DNA of 6,638 nucleotides from an uncultured Clostridia bacterium (GTDB lineage: Bacteria; Bacillota; Clostridia; Christensenellales; Borkfalkiaceae), in contig CAMNIW010000077.1 in the NCBI GenBank assembly GCA_946540675.1, positions 1 through 6,638 on the forward strand. Direction: 5' to 3'. Position 1 is the stretch's first letter. Every line of letters begins with the position of its first letter. The notes below the pieces were generated by a model, which saw only the letters and a list, made by a program, of their open reading frames with translations, was not told the DNA's origin and did no database searches. A program made the translations under genes and the position numbers. This document shows, piece after piece, positions 1 to 5,331 of this stretch.

Positions 1-155
1 AAGCCGCGAAAAGGCGCGACTTGCAGGCGGGTTCAACCTATTCACGCTCGGCTATGCTCTTGGTCGAAGACGTCGACGACAGGGATTTTTTGAAGACTCT
101 GTTTACCGAAATATACGCGGACTTGCCCGCGCCGAAGGTAAAAAATAAAAGATGA
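1..155 (+). CDS. C-terminal end of an unrecognised protein (partial at left edge)
   Basis: The third forward frame is open from the window edge to a TGA at 153-155 and encodes about 50 residues. The visible part is charged and soluble, with an acidic stretch (LLVEDVDDRDF) and a basic tail ending KVKNKR. No catalytic motif or membrane segment is visible and I do not recognise the family. The frame is preferred over the other two because its codons resemble those of the neighbouring genes and because its stop overlaps the next start as ATGA (152-155). That overlap is the usual signature of translational coupling within an operon, so this gene is probably cotranscribed with the esterase and flavoprotein that follow. 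Confidence 0.6.
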   Translation, partial: AAKRRDLQAGSTYSRSAMLLVEDVDDRDFLKTLFTEIYADLPAPKVKNKR

Positions 156-844
156 CCGTAGATATAGAAGAAAAAAGAGCGGCGGTATTCGGCGAAGAAA
201 AACGCGCGCCCGCGATAGTTTTAACGACTTTCGACGGCGAAGGCGAACGGGTATACGCCGAGATAAAGAAAATCACCGACAGACCGTTTACGCTGATAGC
301 GGTAGGCGGAATAAAATGGAACGACGAGATGACGCCGTGGGCGGCTTCGCCCGTATATAAGGGCGATAGCGGATATAAAGGGCTTGCGGACGGTTTTTTA
401 CAAACTCTCACGGACAAAATTATCCCTGCGGCTCTTAAAACGGCGGATATTTCTCCGTCAAGCGTCGCTATCGCAGGGTATTCGTTGGGCGGCTTATTCG
501 CGCTGTATTCGGGGTATAAAAGCGACGCGTTCGACGGCGTTATCAGCGCGTCGGGCTCGCTTTGGTACGACGGCTTTTGCGAGTTCGCGGATAAAAATCC
601 TTTATCGGACAAAGTGAAATTCGTCTATCTTTCGCTCGGCGACAAGGAGAGTCTGACAAAAAACCCGAAGTTAAAGACCGTCGGCGAAAATACCGAAAAA
701 ATTGCGGACGTACTTAAAAATCGCGGTAAAAACGTCTTTTTCGAGTACAACGCGGGCGGACATTTCACCGCCGAAAACGAACGCGTGGCAAAGGGAATAG
801 CAAAGTGGCTCGAAAACCGCTTTTCGGCGGAAAACGACCGATAG
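152..844 (+). CDS. Alpha/beta-hydrolase, putative esterase (Esterase D / COG2819-like)
   Basis: This is a 230-residue cytoplasmic protein with no signal peptide, predicted to hydrolyse an ester or a related acyl bond; the substrate cannot be read from sequence. The nucleophile elbow is GYSLGG at residues 109-114, giving Ser111 as nucleophile. His204 in AGGHF fits the catalytic histidine, and Asp164 or Glu166 (LSLGDKE) fits the acid position. The oxyanion-side segment WNDEMTPWAASPVYKG (about 56-71) and SASGSLWYDGF (132-142) match the pattern of the putative esterase family that also contains the siderophore esterases Fes and IroE. It is shorter than Fes and lacks its N-terminal domain. The start at 152 overlaps the upstream stop (ATGA). 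The only Shine-Dalgarno-like sequence (GAAGG, 134-138) is too far away, so translation probably depends on coupling. The flavoprotein gene begins 18 bp downstream. Confidence 0.8.
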   Translation: MTVDIEEKRAAVFGEEKRAPAIVLTTFDGEGERVYAEIKKITDRPFTLIAVGGIKWNDEMTPWAASPVYKGDSGYKGLADGFLQTLTDKIIPAALKTADISPSSVAIAGYSLGGLFALYSGYKSDAFDGVISASGSLWYDGFCEFADKNPLSDKVKFVYLSLGDKESLTKNPKLKTVGENTEKIADVLKNRGKNVFFEYNAGGHFTAENERVAKGIAKWLENRFSAENDR

Positions 845-862
845 AATAAAGGGGGAAAACAT

Positions 863-1489
863 ATGAAAGTTCTCATAATCAACGGGAGTCCGCGTACGGG
901 CGGATGCACGGCAAGGGCGTTGGAAGAAATATCCGATACTTTGAATAAAGAAGGCATAGAAACCGAGACCGTAAACGTAGGCGCAAAGGCAATAAGGGGC
1001 TGTATCGCCTGTGATTTTTGCAGAGAAAACGGCAAGTGCTCGATTAACGACGCAGTCAACGACGTCGCGGAAAAATTCAGGGAGGCGGACGGACTGATAG
1101 TCGGTTCTCCCGTATATTACGGTTCGCCCAACGGCGGTATTTTGTCGTTTATGGACAGACTGTTTTACAGTACGCCTTTTTCAAAACATATGAAGGTCGG
1201 CGCGGCGGTCGTCAGCGCGAGACGCGGCGGAAATACGGCGTCTTTCGACGTGCTAAACAAATATTTTTCCATAAGCGGTATGCCGATAGCGACTTCGACT
1301 TATTGGAATCAGGTACACGGTTTTACCCGAGAAGACGTGGAAAAGGACAAGGAAGGATTGCAGACAATGCGCAATCTTGCGAGAAACGCGGCTTTTCTGA
1401 TAAAGGCGATAGCGGCGGAAAAAGCGAGATCGGGCGGGCTTCCCGAAGTCGAACGCGGAGAGATGACGAGTTTTCCCGACGGTAAATAA
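863..1489 (+). CDS. Iron-sulfur flavoprotein / NADPH-dependent FMN reductase family protein
   Basis: This 208-residue protein has a flavodoxin-like fold. The N-terminal GSPRTGGCT (residues 8-16) is the FMN phosphate loop, and SPVYYGSPNG (82-91) is the second flavin-contacting loop typical of the FMN_red family. Cys47, Cys50, Cys53 and Cys59 form a CX2CX2CX5C cluster, which matches the compact [4Fe-4S] motif of clostridial and archaeal iron-sulfur flavoproteins. It is therefore probably a cytoplasmic electron-transfer or reductase protein; the physiological substrate is unknown. Many relatives without a proven cluster carry the same cysteines, so occupancy is inference. The ribosome binding site AAAGGGGG (848-855) sits 7 nt before the ATG. 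The gene probably closes an operon with the esterase, although nothing shows that the two act in one pathway. Confidence 0.85.
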   Translation: MKVLIINGSPRTGGCTARALEEISDTLNKEGIETETVNVGAKAIRGCIACDFCRENGKCSINDAVNDVAEKFREADGLIVGSPVYYGSPNGGILSFMDRLFYSTPFSKHMKVGAAVVSARRGGNTASFDVLNKYFSISGMPIATSTYWNQVHGFTREDVEKDKEGLQTMRNLARNAAFLIKAIAAEKARSGGLPEVERGEMTSFPDGK

Positions 1490-1524
1490 AGACGGGGTTT
1501 TCTCGGATTTATCGCGAAAAACCT

Positions 1525-1553
1525 TTGACAATCGCTTGCGTTAAGCGTATAAT
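1525..1553 (+). promoter_or_regulatory. Perfect consensus sigma-A promoter of the ABC transporter operon
   Basis: TTGACA at 1525-1530 and TATAAT at 1548-1553 are separated by exactly 17 bp. Transcription should begin at about 1559-1560, leaving a leader of about 115 nt before the ATPase gene. The spacer contains a short inverted repeat, CGCTT (1533-1537) and AAGCG (1543-1547), that could be an operator. A promoter this strong in front of an exporter suggests that expression is held down by a repressor or by the structured leader; that is inference. Confidence 0.85.
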
Positions 1554-1562
1554 GTTCAATGG

Positions 1563-1585
1563 AAATACGGCTGACCGCCGTATTT
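1563..1585 (+). promoter_or_regulatory. Leader stem-loop 1, perfect 9-bp stem followed by T-run
   Basis: Arms AAATACGGC (1563-1571) and GCCGTATTT (1577-1585) pair perfectly around a 5-nt loop. The right arm runs into a T tract (1583-1587). The hairpin begins within a few bases of the predicted transcription start. It could be a weak early terminator/attenuator or a 5' stabilising hairpin; its stem is only moderately GC-rich. Confidence 0.6.
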
Positions 1586-1593
1586 TTAACGGA

Positions 1594-1622
1594 GCGCGGT
1601 TAGCGTATGCTAATCATTGCGC
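1594..1622 (+). promoter_or_regulatory. Leader inverted repeat 2
   Basis: GGTTAGC (1598-1604) and GCTAATC (1609-1615) pair across a GTAT loop with one G-U. An outer GCGC pair (1594-1597 and 1619-1622) extends the stem across a 3-nt bulge. The half-site GGTTAGC recurs in inverted repeat 3, so the pair could be protein-binding DNA sites as well as RNA hairpins. Confidence 0.5.
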
Positions 1623-1633
1623 CGTAATTTTTC

Positions 1634-1658
1634 GGTTAACAGTTAGTTACTGCTAACC
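1634..1658 (+). promoter_or_regulatory. Leader inverted repeat 3, just upstream of the ribosome binding site
   Basis: GGTTAACAGT (1634-1643) and ACTGCTAACC (1649-1658) form a 10-bp stem with one A-C mismatch around TAGTT. It ends directly against the ribosome binding site at 1659-1666. It could act as an operator downstream of the start point (the TTAG/CTAA half-sites recall MarR-type operators) or as an RNA element controlling access to the Shine-Dalgarno sequence. The sequence alone does not decide between these. Confidence 0.55.
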
Positions 1659-1666
1659 AAAGGAGG
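1659..1666 (+). promoter_or_regulatory. Strong ribosome binding site of the ABC ATPase gene
   Basis: AAAGGAGG lies 8 nt before the ATG at 1675. It is the best Shine-Dalgarno match in the window and fixes the start of the ATPase gene. Confidence 0.85.
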
Positions 1667-1674
1667 CCTGTTTT

Positions 1675-2373
1675 ATGTTTATTGAAATTAAGGACATCAA
1701 AAAAGATTTCGGCTTTGGCGATAACGTGACGCACGCGCTTTCGGGCGCGTCGTTTTGTATGGACAAAGGCGAGATGGTGGTGCTTCTCGGGCCGTCGGGC
1801 AGCGGAAAGTCGACTCTTCTCAATATAATAGGCGGTATAGAGTCGGCGGACGGCGGCTCGGTCTGCATAAACGGCGAAGCCGTACACGGAATGACCGAAA
1901 AGGAGCGTATAGCATACCGCCGCAACCATCTCGGCTACGTCTTTCAGTCGTACAACCTTATCCCGAATCTCACCGTCAGGGAAAATATCGAAGTGGGGGC
2001 GTACCTGTCCAAAAACAGTCTTGACGTCGACGAACTGCTCGGCGTTCTCGGGCTCGAAAAGCACAAAAACAAGATACCGTCACAACTTTCGGGCGGACAG
2101 CAGCAAAGGACTTCGATAGGTAGAGCGATAGTTAAAAACCCCGACCTTCTTCTTTGCGACGAGCCGACGGGCGCGCTCGACAGCGACACGTCAAAGCAGA
2201 TACTCGAACTCATAGAAAAGGTAAAGGAAACTTACGGCACGTCCGTTATAATGGTCACTCATAACGAGAAGATCGCGGAGATGGCGGACAAGATAATCCG
2301 TCTTAAAGACGGCAGGATAATTTCCGACGAGAAAAACGCGGACAAGATAAAGGCGGGCGAACTTCAATTATGA
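1675..2373 (+). CDS. ABC transporter ATP-binding protein, MacB/LolD/BceA type
   Basis: This 232-residue nucleotide-binding subunit is complete and has every expected motif. These are Walker A GPSGSGKST (39-47), Q-loop Gln91 in FQSYNLIPNLTVREN, signature LSGGQQQR (138-145), Walker B LLLCDEP (158-164) with Glu163 as the catalytic base, D-loop GALDS (166-170) and the switch histidine His196. The FQxxNLIPNLTVxEN and DEPTGALDS wording is characteristic of the family that pairs with FtsX-domain permeases and drives mechanotransmission or export of lipoproteins, peptides or antibiotics, rather than classical import. Its stop overlaps the permease start as ATGA (2370-2373), so the two are translationally coupled and form one transporter. 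The cargo is unknown. The last residues (about 218-232) are a short charged tail. Confidence 0.95.
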   Translation: MFIEIKDIKKDFGFGDNVTHALSGASFCMDKGEMVVLLGPSGSGKSTLLNIIGGIESADGGSVCINGEAVHGMTEKERIAYRRNHLGYVFQSYNLIPNLTVRENIEVGAYLSKNSLDVDELLGVLGLEKHKNKIPSQLSGGQQQRTSIGRAIVKNPDLLLCDEPTGALDSDTSKQILELIEKVKETYGTSVIMVTHNEKIAEMADKIIRLKDGRIISDEKNADKIKAGELQL

Positions 2374-4637
2374 GAAATCCTTTATTCAAGCGACTCAAAC
2401 GCGAATTTGTCCGCGATATAGCAAAGTATATAGTCATATTTTTGTTTCTTGCCCTTCCGATAGCCCTTTGCTCGGGGTATATGATAGGCAACGACTCTAT
2501 GATAAGGACGTATAATGAAGCGATAGACAAATACGTTCTCGAAGACGGGCACTTTCAGACGATGTTCGCGCTGACCGACGAACAGGTCGGAAAGATAGAA
2601 AAAAACGAAAACATAAAAGTCAGCCGCCTTTTTTACAAGGACGAACTGACCGAAAAAGACCACACCGTCCGCGTGTACGATATGGCGGACAGGGGCGACG
2701 TAAACCTTTGGTGCGTGCATAAAGGCGTTATGCCTAAGAGCGACGGCGAGATCGCTCTCGACAGGCTTTATTGCGAAAACAACAAGATATCCGTAGGCGA
2801 CGACTTCGCGTTCGGCGGCAAAACGTATAAGGTCATCGCGTTTATTTCGGTTTTCGACTATTCCTGTCTGTATAAGCGGAATACCGATACGATGTTCAAC
2901 GCGCAGACTTTCACGGTCGCGCTCGTGACGGACGGGGCGTTCGGCGAGATAGGCGACGGAAATCTCGTATATAATTACGCGTACGGATTCCCGACAAAGA
3001 CTGACGAGAAACAAGCGCACGAAAAAAACGCGGAGCTCAGAAAAAACCTTTACGGTTTTTGCCTTGAAAACTCGAATATGCTCTCGGATTTTTTGGCGAG
3101 AGAAGACAATCAGGCGATAAACTTTTCAATAACGGACATCGAAGGCGACCTTACTATGATGCTGATATTCGGCGCGTTGATAGTCGGCGGCCTGGCGTTC
3201 GTGTTCGCGCTGTCCATAAAGAGTCAGATAGAGAGCGAAACGGGGAGTATCGGCACCCTTAAAGCGATGGGATACGGTAACGGCGAACTTCTTGCACACT
3301 ATCTCCTGCTTCCGACCCTTGTAACCCTTCTCGCGGGGGCGGTCGGAAATATTCTCGCATATACCGTTCTCAAAGAATATCTCGTGGGGCTTTATTATCA
3401 CTCTTATTCTTTGCCGACGTACACGACTTACTACAACGCGAAAGCGCTGATATTCACGACGATCATACCCATACTTTTGGTGCTTTTCATCAACGTGTTT
3501 ATACTTATCCGCTCGCTTAAGATCCCCGCGCTCAACTTCCTGCGCGGCGACTTAAGGAAGAGAAAGAATAAAAAAGTCGTAAAACTCAGTCAAAAGATAC
3601 CGTTTATGTCGAGATTCCGCGCGCGCGTGATAGGTCAGAACAAGGGCACGTATTTTGCCTTGTTTTTCGGTACTTTCTTCGCCTGCGTGATACTCCTTTT
3701 CGGACTGATGATGTCGCCCCTTCTCGATCACTACAAAGAAGCGGTGATAAAATCTCAACTCGCGCCGTATCAAACCATACTCAAAGCCGATATTCCCGTA
3801 TCGGACGACGGCGCGGAAAAACTGTATTTTATCCAACTTACATACGGGCTTGACGACGTTATGGTGTTCGGAGTGGAAAAGACGGGAAAGGAATCCAAGT
3901 ATCTCGCGGATTTGCCGCTCGAAAGCGGAAAAGTGACCGTAAACAATTCTTTGTACGAAAAGTACGGATTAAAGGCGGGCAAAAAATTCACTATGAAACA
4001 AAAATTCGACGACGGCGAATATCCGTTCGAAGTCGGAAAAGTCTTCGCAAACGACGGCTCGCTAATAGTCTTTATGGACGCGGACTATTTTTTGACGACG
4101 TTCAAAGACGGGGAGTATCTCGTATCATACCTGTCCGAAAAAAGGCTCACCGTCGACGAAACTTATATATATAAGACGGTAACGATAGACGACCTTACGT
4201 CTACCAGCGATCAACTTACGAGTTCTATGGGCGACGTATTCGTCCTTTTCACGGCGTTTTCGATAGTGCTGTTTGTACTGCTTATCTATCTTCTCGCGAA
4301 GATCGTCGTCGAAAAGAACGCCGGTCAGATATCTATGATGAAAATTCTCGGGTACAAAACGCGCGAAATAAACAGGGCGTACAACGTGCCGACGGGTATA
4401 GTCGTAATGATTTCCATAGTCGTAAACACCCTTCTCAGTCAGTTTTTGATAAAACTTTTGTGGAATATAGTGGTGCCGCTCAGAATGCGCGGTTGGATAA
4501 GTTTTTACGTCGCTCCCTATCTTTTCCCGTTGATTATGGGAATAGGTTTCTTGTCGTATCTCGCGGTGTACTTTATAGAGAGCGTAAAGATATCCAAAAT
4601 ACCGCTGTCAAAAACGCTTAAAGAAGGCAGTTTTTGA
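2370..4637 (+). CDS. ABC transporter permease with two FtsX-like units
   Basis: This 755-residue integral membrane protein partners the ATPase encoded immediately upstream. Hydrophobic segments suggest eight membrane helices: about 17-39, 262-283, 308-332, 357-381, 427-449, 621-643, 672-695 and 714-737. Helices 2-4 and 6-8 form two FtsX-type cores, each containing the family-typical cytoplasmic stretch after the first core helix: ESETGSIGTLKAMGY (288-302) and EKNAGQISMMKILGYK (648-663). Two large loops, about 41-260 and 451-620, should lie outside the membrane and probably contact substrate. There is a basic linker, LRKRKNKK (395-402), between the halves. The eight-helix duplicated layout differs from MacB (four helices) and BceB (ten helices) and resembles the duplicated FtsX permeases common in Clostridia. 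No adjacent two-component system or accessory protein is present to hint at a ligand. Confidence 0.9.
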   Translation: MRNPLFKRLKREFVRDIAKYIVIFLFLALPIALCSGYMIGNDSMIRTYNEAIDKYVLEDGHFQTMFALTDEQVGKIEKNENIKVSRLFYKDELTEKDHTVRVYDMADRGDVNLWCVHKGVMPKSDGEIALDRLYCENNKISVGDDFAFGGKTYKVIAFISVFDYSCLYKRNTDTMFNAQTFTVALVTDGAFGEIGDGNLVYNYAYGFPTKTDEKQAHEKNAELRKNLYGFCLENSNMLSDFLAREDNQAINFSITDIEGDLTMMLIFGALIVGGLAFVFALSIKSQIESETGSIGTLKAMGYGNGELLAHYLLLPTLVTLLAGAVGNILAYTVLKEYLVGLYYHSYSLPTYTTYYNAKALIFTTIIPILLVLFINVFILIRSLKIPALNFLRGDLRKRKNKKVVKLSQKIPFMSRFRARVIGQNKGTYFALFFGTFFACVILLFGLMMSPLLDHYKEAVIKSQLAPYQTILKADIPVSDDGAEKLYFIQLTYGLDDVMVFGVEKTGKESKYLADLPLESGKVTVNNSLYEKYGLKAGKKFTMKQKFDDGEYPFEVGKVFANDGSLIVFMDADYFLTTFKDGEYLVSYLSEKRLTVDETYIYKTVTIDDLTSTSDQLTSSMGDVFVLFTAFSIVLFVLLIYLLAKIVVEKNAGQISMMKILGYKTREINRAYNVPTGIVVMISIVVNTLLSQFLIKLLWNIVVPLRMRGWISFYVAPYLFPLIMGIGFLSYLAVYFIESVKISKIPLSKTLKEGSF

Positions 4638-4651
4638 TTGAATTTTCCGTA

Positions 4652-4680
4652 TTGCTTTTATTCCGACCGTATGTTATAAT
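4652..4680 (+). promoter_or_regulatory. Extended -10 promoter for the zinc-ribbon gene
   Basis: TATAAT at 4675-4680 is preceded by TG at 4672-4673 (extended -10). A partial -35, TTGCTT, lies at 4652-4657 with a 17-bp spacer. The predicted start at about 4687 leaves a leader of only about 9 nt, so the GGGGG at 4686-4690 would sit at the extreme 5' end of the mRNA. Readthrough from the ABC operon is also possible because no clear terminator lies between 4638 and 4695. Confidence 0.65.
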
Positions 4681-4695
4681 GGAAGCGGGGGCATT

Positions 4696-5004
4696 ATGAA
4701 ATATTGTAAAAAGTGCAGAGAGTTAAGCGACTCGGGCGTTTGCGATACTTGCGGAAACGATAAACTTATCGACGTTTCGCCTACCGACTTTTGTTTTATC
4801 GCGGAGTACGAATCGACTTACGGCGAAATGGTAAAGGGCATATTTACCGGCGAAAACATACCGTTTTCGGCTGTGCCGTACGGGACGGGCGCGCGTTCCG
4901 GATTCGGGCTGAGGCTTGAAAATTTAAGGTTTTACGTGCATTACGAATATTACGGCGCGGCAAAGGACATCTTATCGGGATTTTCATTTCCTACGGTAGA
5001 ATAA
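4696..5004 (+). CDS. Small zinc-ribbon protein with DUF2007-like C-terminal domain
   Basis: This 102-residue cytoplasmic protein has two parts. Residues 1-20 contain CX2C pairs (Cys4, Cys7, Cys16, Cys19), a minimal zinc ribbon. Residues about 33-97 have the layout of the DUF2007 putative signal-transducing family: IAEYESTYGEMVKGIFTGENIPF, then a glycine-rich turn, a beta strand (LRFYVHYE) and a final helix AAKDILSGF. DUF2007 proteins are poorly understood, so no function is assigned, and the family call rests on pattern recall rather than a search. The start is set by GGGGG (4686-4690), 5 nt before the ATG. The gene lies 58 bp after the permease but has its own promoter, and it ends 15 bp before a hairpin terminator. 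A functional link to the transporter is possible but not shown. Confidence 0.7.
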   Translation: MKYCKKCRELSDSGVCDTCGNDKLIDVSPTDFCFIAEYESTYGEMVKGIFTGENIPFSAVPYGTGARSGFGLRLENLRFYVHYEYYGAAKDILSGFSFPTVE

Positions 5005-5019
5005 AAAGATAAAAAACCG

Positions 5020-5055
5020 CAAGCGGCGGGGAGCAATTTTGCTCCCCGCCGCTTG
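5020..5055. terminator. Strong hairpin, terminator between convergent genes (stronger on the minus strand)
   Basis: The 16-bp arms at 5021-5036 and 5039-5054 are perfectly complementary and very GC-rich in the middle (core GGCGGGGAGC), with one more C-G pair at 5020/5055. Read on the minus strand the stem is followed by TTTTTT and further T-rich sequence, giving an excellent intrinsic terminator for the XRE gene. On the plus strand the trailing sequence is TGTTATAATC, a poor U-tract, so termination of the upstream zinc-ribbon gene may be less efficient. Confidence 0.85.
5025..5054 (+). repeat. Direct repeat copy 1 (30 bp, hairpin-forming)
   Basis: This 30-bp stretch recurs at 5733-5762 in the same orientation with 28 of 30 bases identical; the differences are at 5036/5744 and 5043/5751. 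The offset is 708 bp. The two copies bracket the AT-rich XRE/membrane-protein module. Confidence 0.85.
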
Positions 5056-5061
5056 TTATAA

Positions 5062-5250
5062 TCAATCTTCCAAATCGAGAATATAGTCGGTAGATACTTT
5101 ATAATATTTTGACAATTTTATCAAAACGTCTATAGGTAGTTGTCTGTTGCCTGTTTCGTATTGTGAATACGTGTTCTGTTTGACGTTAAGATACGCCGCA
5201 AGTTCTTTTTGCGAAACGCCGTTTTCTTCTCTCAATTGTTTTAACTTCAT
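5062..5250 (-). CDS. XRE-family helix-turn-helix transcriptional regulator, single-domain
   Basis: This 62-residue protein is a bare HTH_3 (lambda Cro/CI-type) DNA-binding domain. The helix-turn-helix spans about residues 14-33 (QKELAAYLNVKQNTYSQYE), followed by the family hallmark YETGNRQLP (31-39) and the closing helices DVLIKLSKYYKVSTDYIL. There is no dimerisation, peptidase or sensor domain. It probably binds the two 15-bp palindromes in the divergent intergenic region and represses itself and the membrane-protein gene; this is inferred from site placement. No Shine-Dalgarno sequence precedes the ATG, and the -10 box ends 6 nt before it, so the mRNA is predicted to be leaderless. The reading frame is more AT-rich than the flanking genes. 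The gene ends 7 bp from a strong minus-strand terminator. Confidence 0.9.
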   Translation of the reverse strand: MKLKQLREENGVSQKELAAYLNVKQNTYSQYETGNRQLPIDVLIKLSKYYKVSTDYILDLED

Positions 5251-5256
5251 ATTTAT

Positions 5257-5285
5257 ATTATATAAATCTCAAATTGAGATGTTGA
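5257..5285 (-). promoter_or_regulatory. Promoter of the XRE regulator, giving a leaderless transcript
   Basis: Reading the minus strand, a TCAACA -35 (5285-5280, 4/6 consensus) is followed by a 17-bp spacer and a perfect TATAAT -10 (5262-5257). The expected start point is 5250-5251, at the A of the ATG. The spacer contains the perfect palindrome at 5266-5280, whose last base is also the outer base of the -35. Confidence 0.7.
5266..5280. promoter_or_regulatory. Operator 1, perfect 15-bp palindrome
   Basis: ATCTCAA-A-TTGAGAT is perfectly symmetric about position 5273. It fills the spacer of the minus-strand promoter and abuts the plus-strand -35. The size and symmetry suit a small XRE dimer, making it the likely site through which the regulator represses itself. 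Confidence 0.75.
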
Positions 5286-5310
5286 CACATATCTCAATTT
5301 GTGATAATAT
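5282..5310 (+). promoter_or_regulatory. Promoter of the membrane zinc-ribbon gene
   Basis: TTGACA at 5282-5287 is a perfect -35. The -10 is either TAATAT at 5305-5310 (17-bp spacer) or GATAAT at 5303-5308 with an upstream TG (extended -10, 15-bp spacer). The -35 overlaps that of the divergent regulator promoter by four bases, so the two promoters should compete for polymerase. Operator 2 lies between its -35 and -10. Confidence 0.7.
5291..5305. promoter_or_regulatory. Operator 2, near-perfect 15-bp palindrome
   Basis: ATCTCAA-T-TTGTGAT differs from perfect symmetry at one position and matches operator 1 except at the central base and one arm base. The centres are 25 bp apart (5273 and 5298), about two and a half DNA turns. 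It sits in the spacer of the plus-strand promoter. As the weaker site it would be expected to be filled second. Confidence 0.75.
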
Positions 5311-5331
5311 TTTAATATAGGAGAAGATTAT

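Noticed and set aside
1494..1525. Imperfect hairpin after the flavoprotein gene (GGTTTTCTCG at 1496-1505 with CGCGAAAAACC at 1513-1523, then TTTG).
   Set aside because: The stem has a bulge and a mismatch and is followed by only three T residues before the ABC promoter. It may slow polymerase but is too weak to call as a terminator.
1554..1674. T-box or known riboswitch in the ABC operon leader.
   Set aside because: No T-box core sequence (AGGGTGG...) or other conserved riboswitch core is visible. The leader is kept only as an unclassified structured region.
2382..3020. A 212-codon open frame on the minus strand opposite the permease, and similar antisense frames at 103-612, 625-1059 and 1636-2064.
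   Set aside because: They lie opposite genes with clear family motifs or membrane architecture, have no ribosome binding site or promoter, and their translations show no recognisable domains. They are by-products of codon use on the coding strand.
4638..4695. Terminator between the permease and the 4696 gene.
   Set aside because: No stem followed by a T-run could be found. The T-rich stretch here includes the -35 region of the next promoter.
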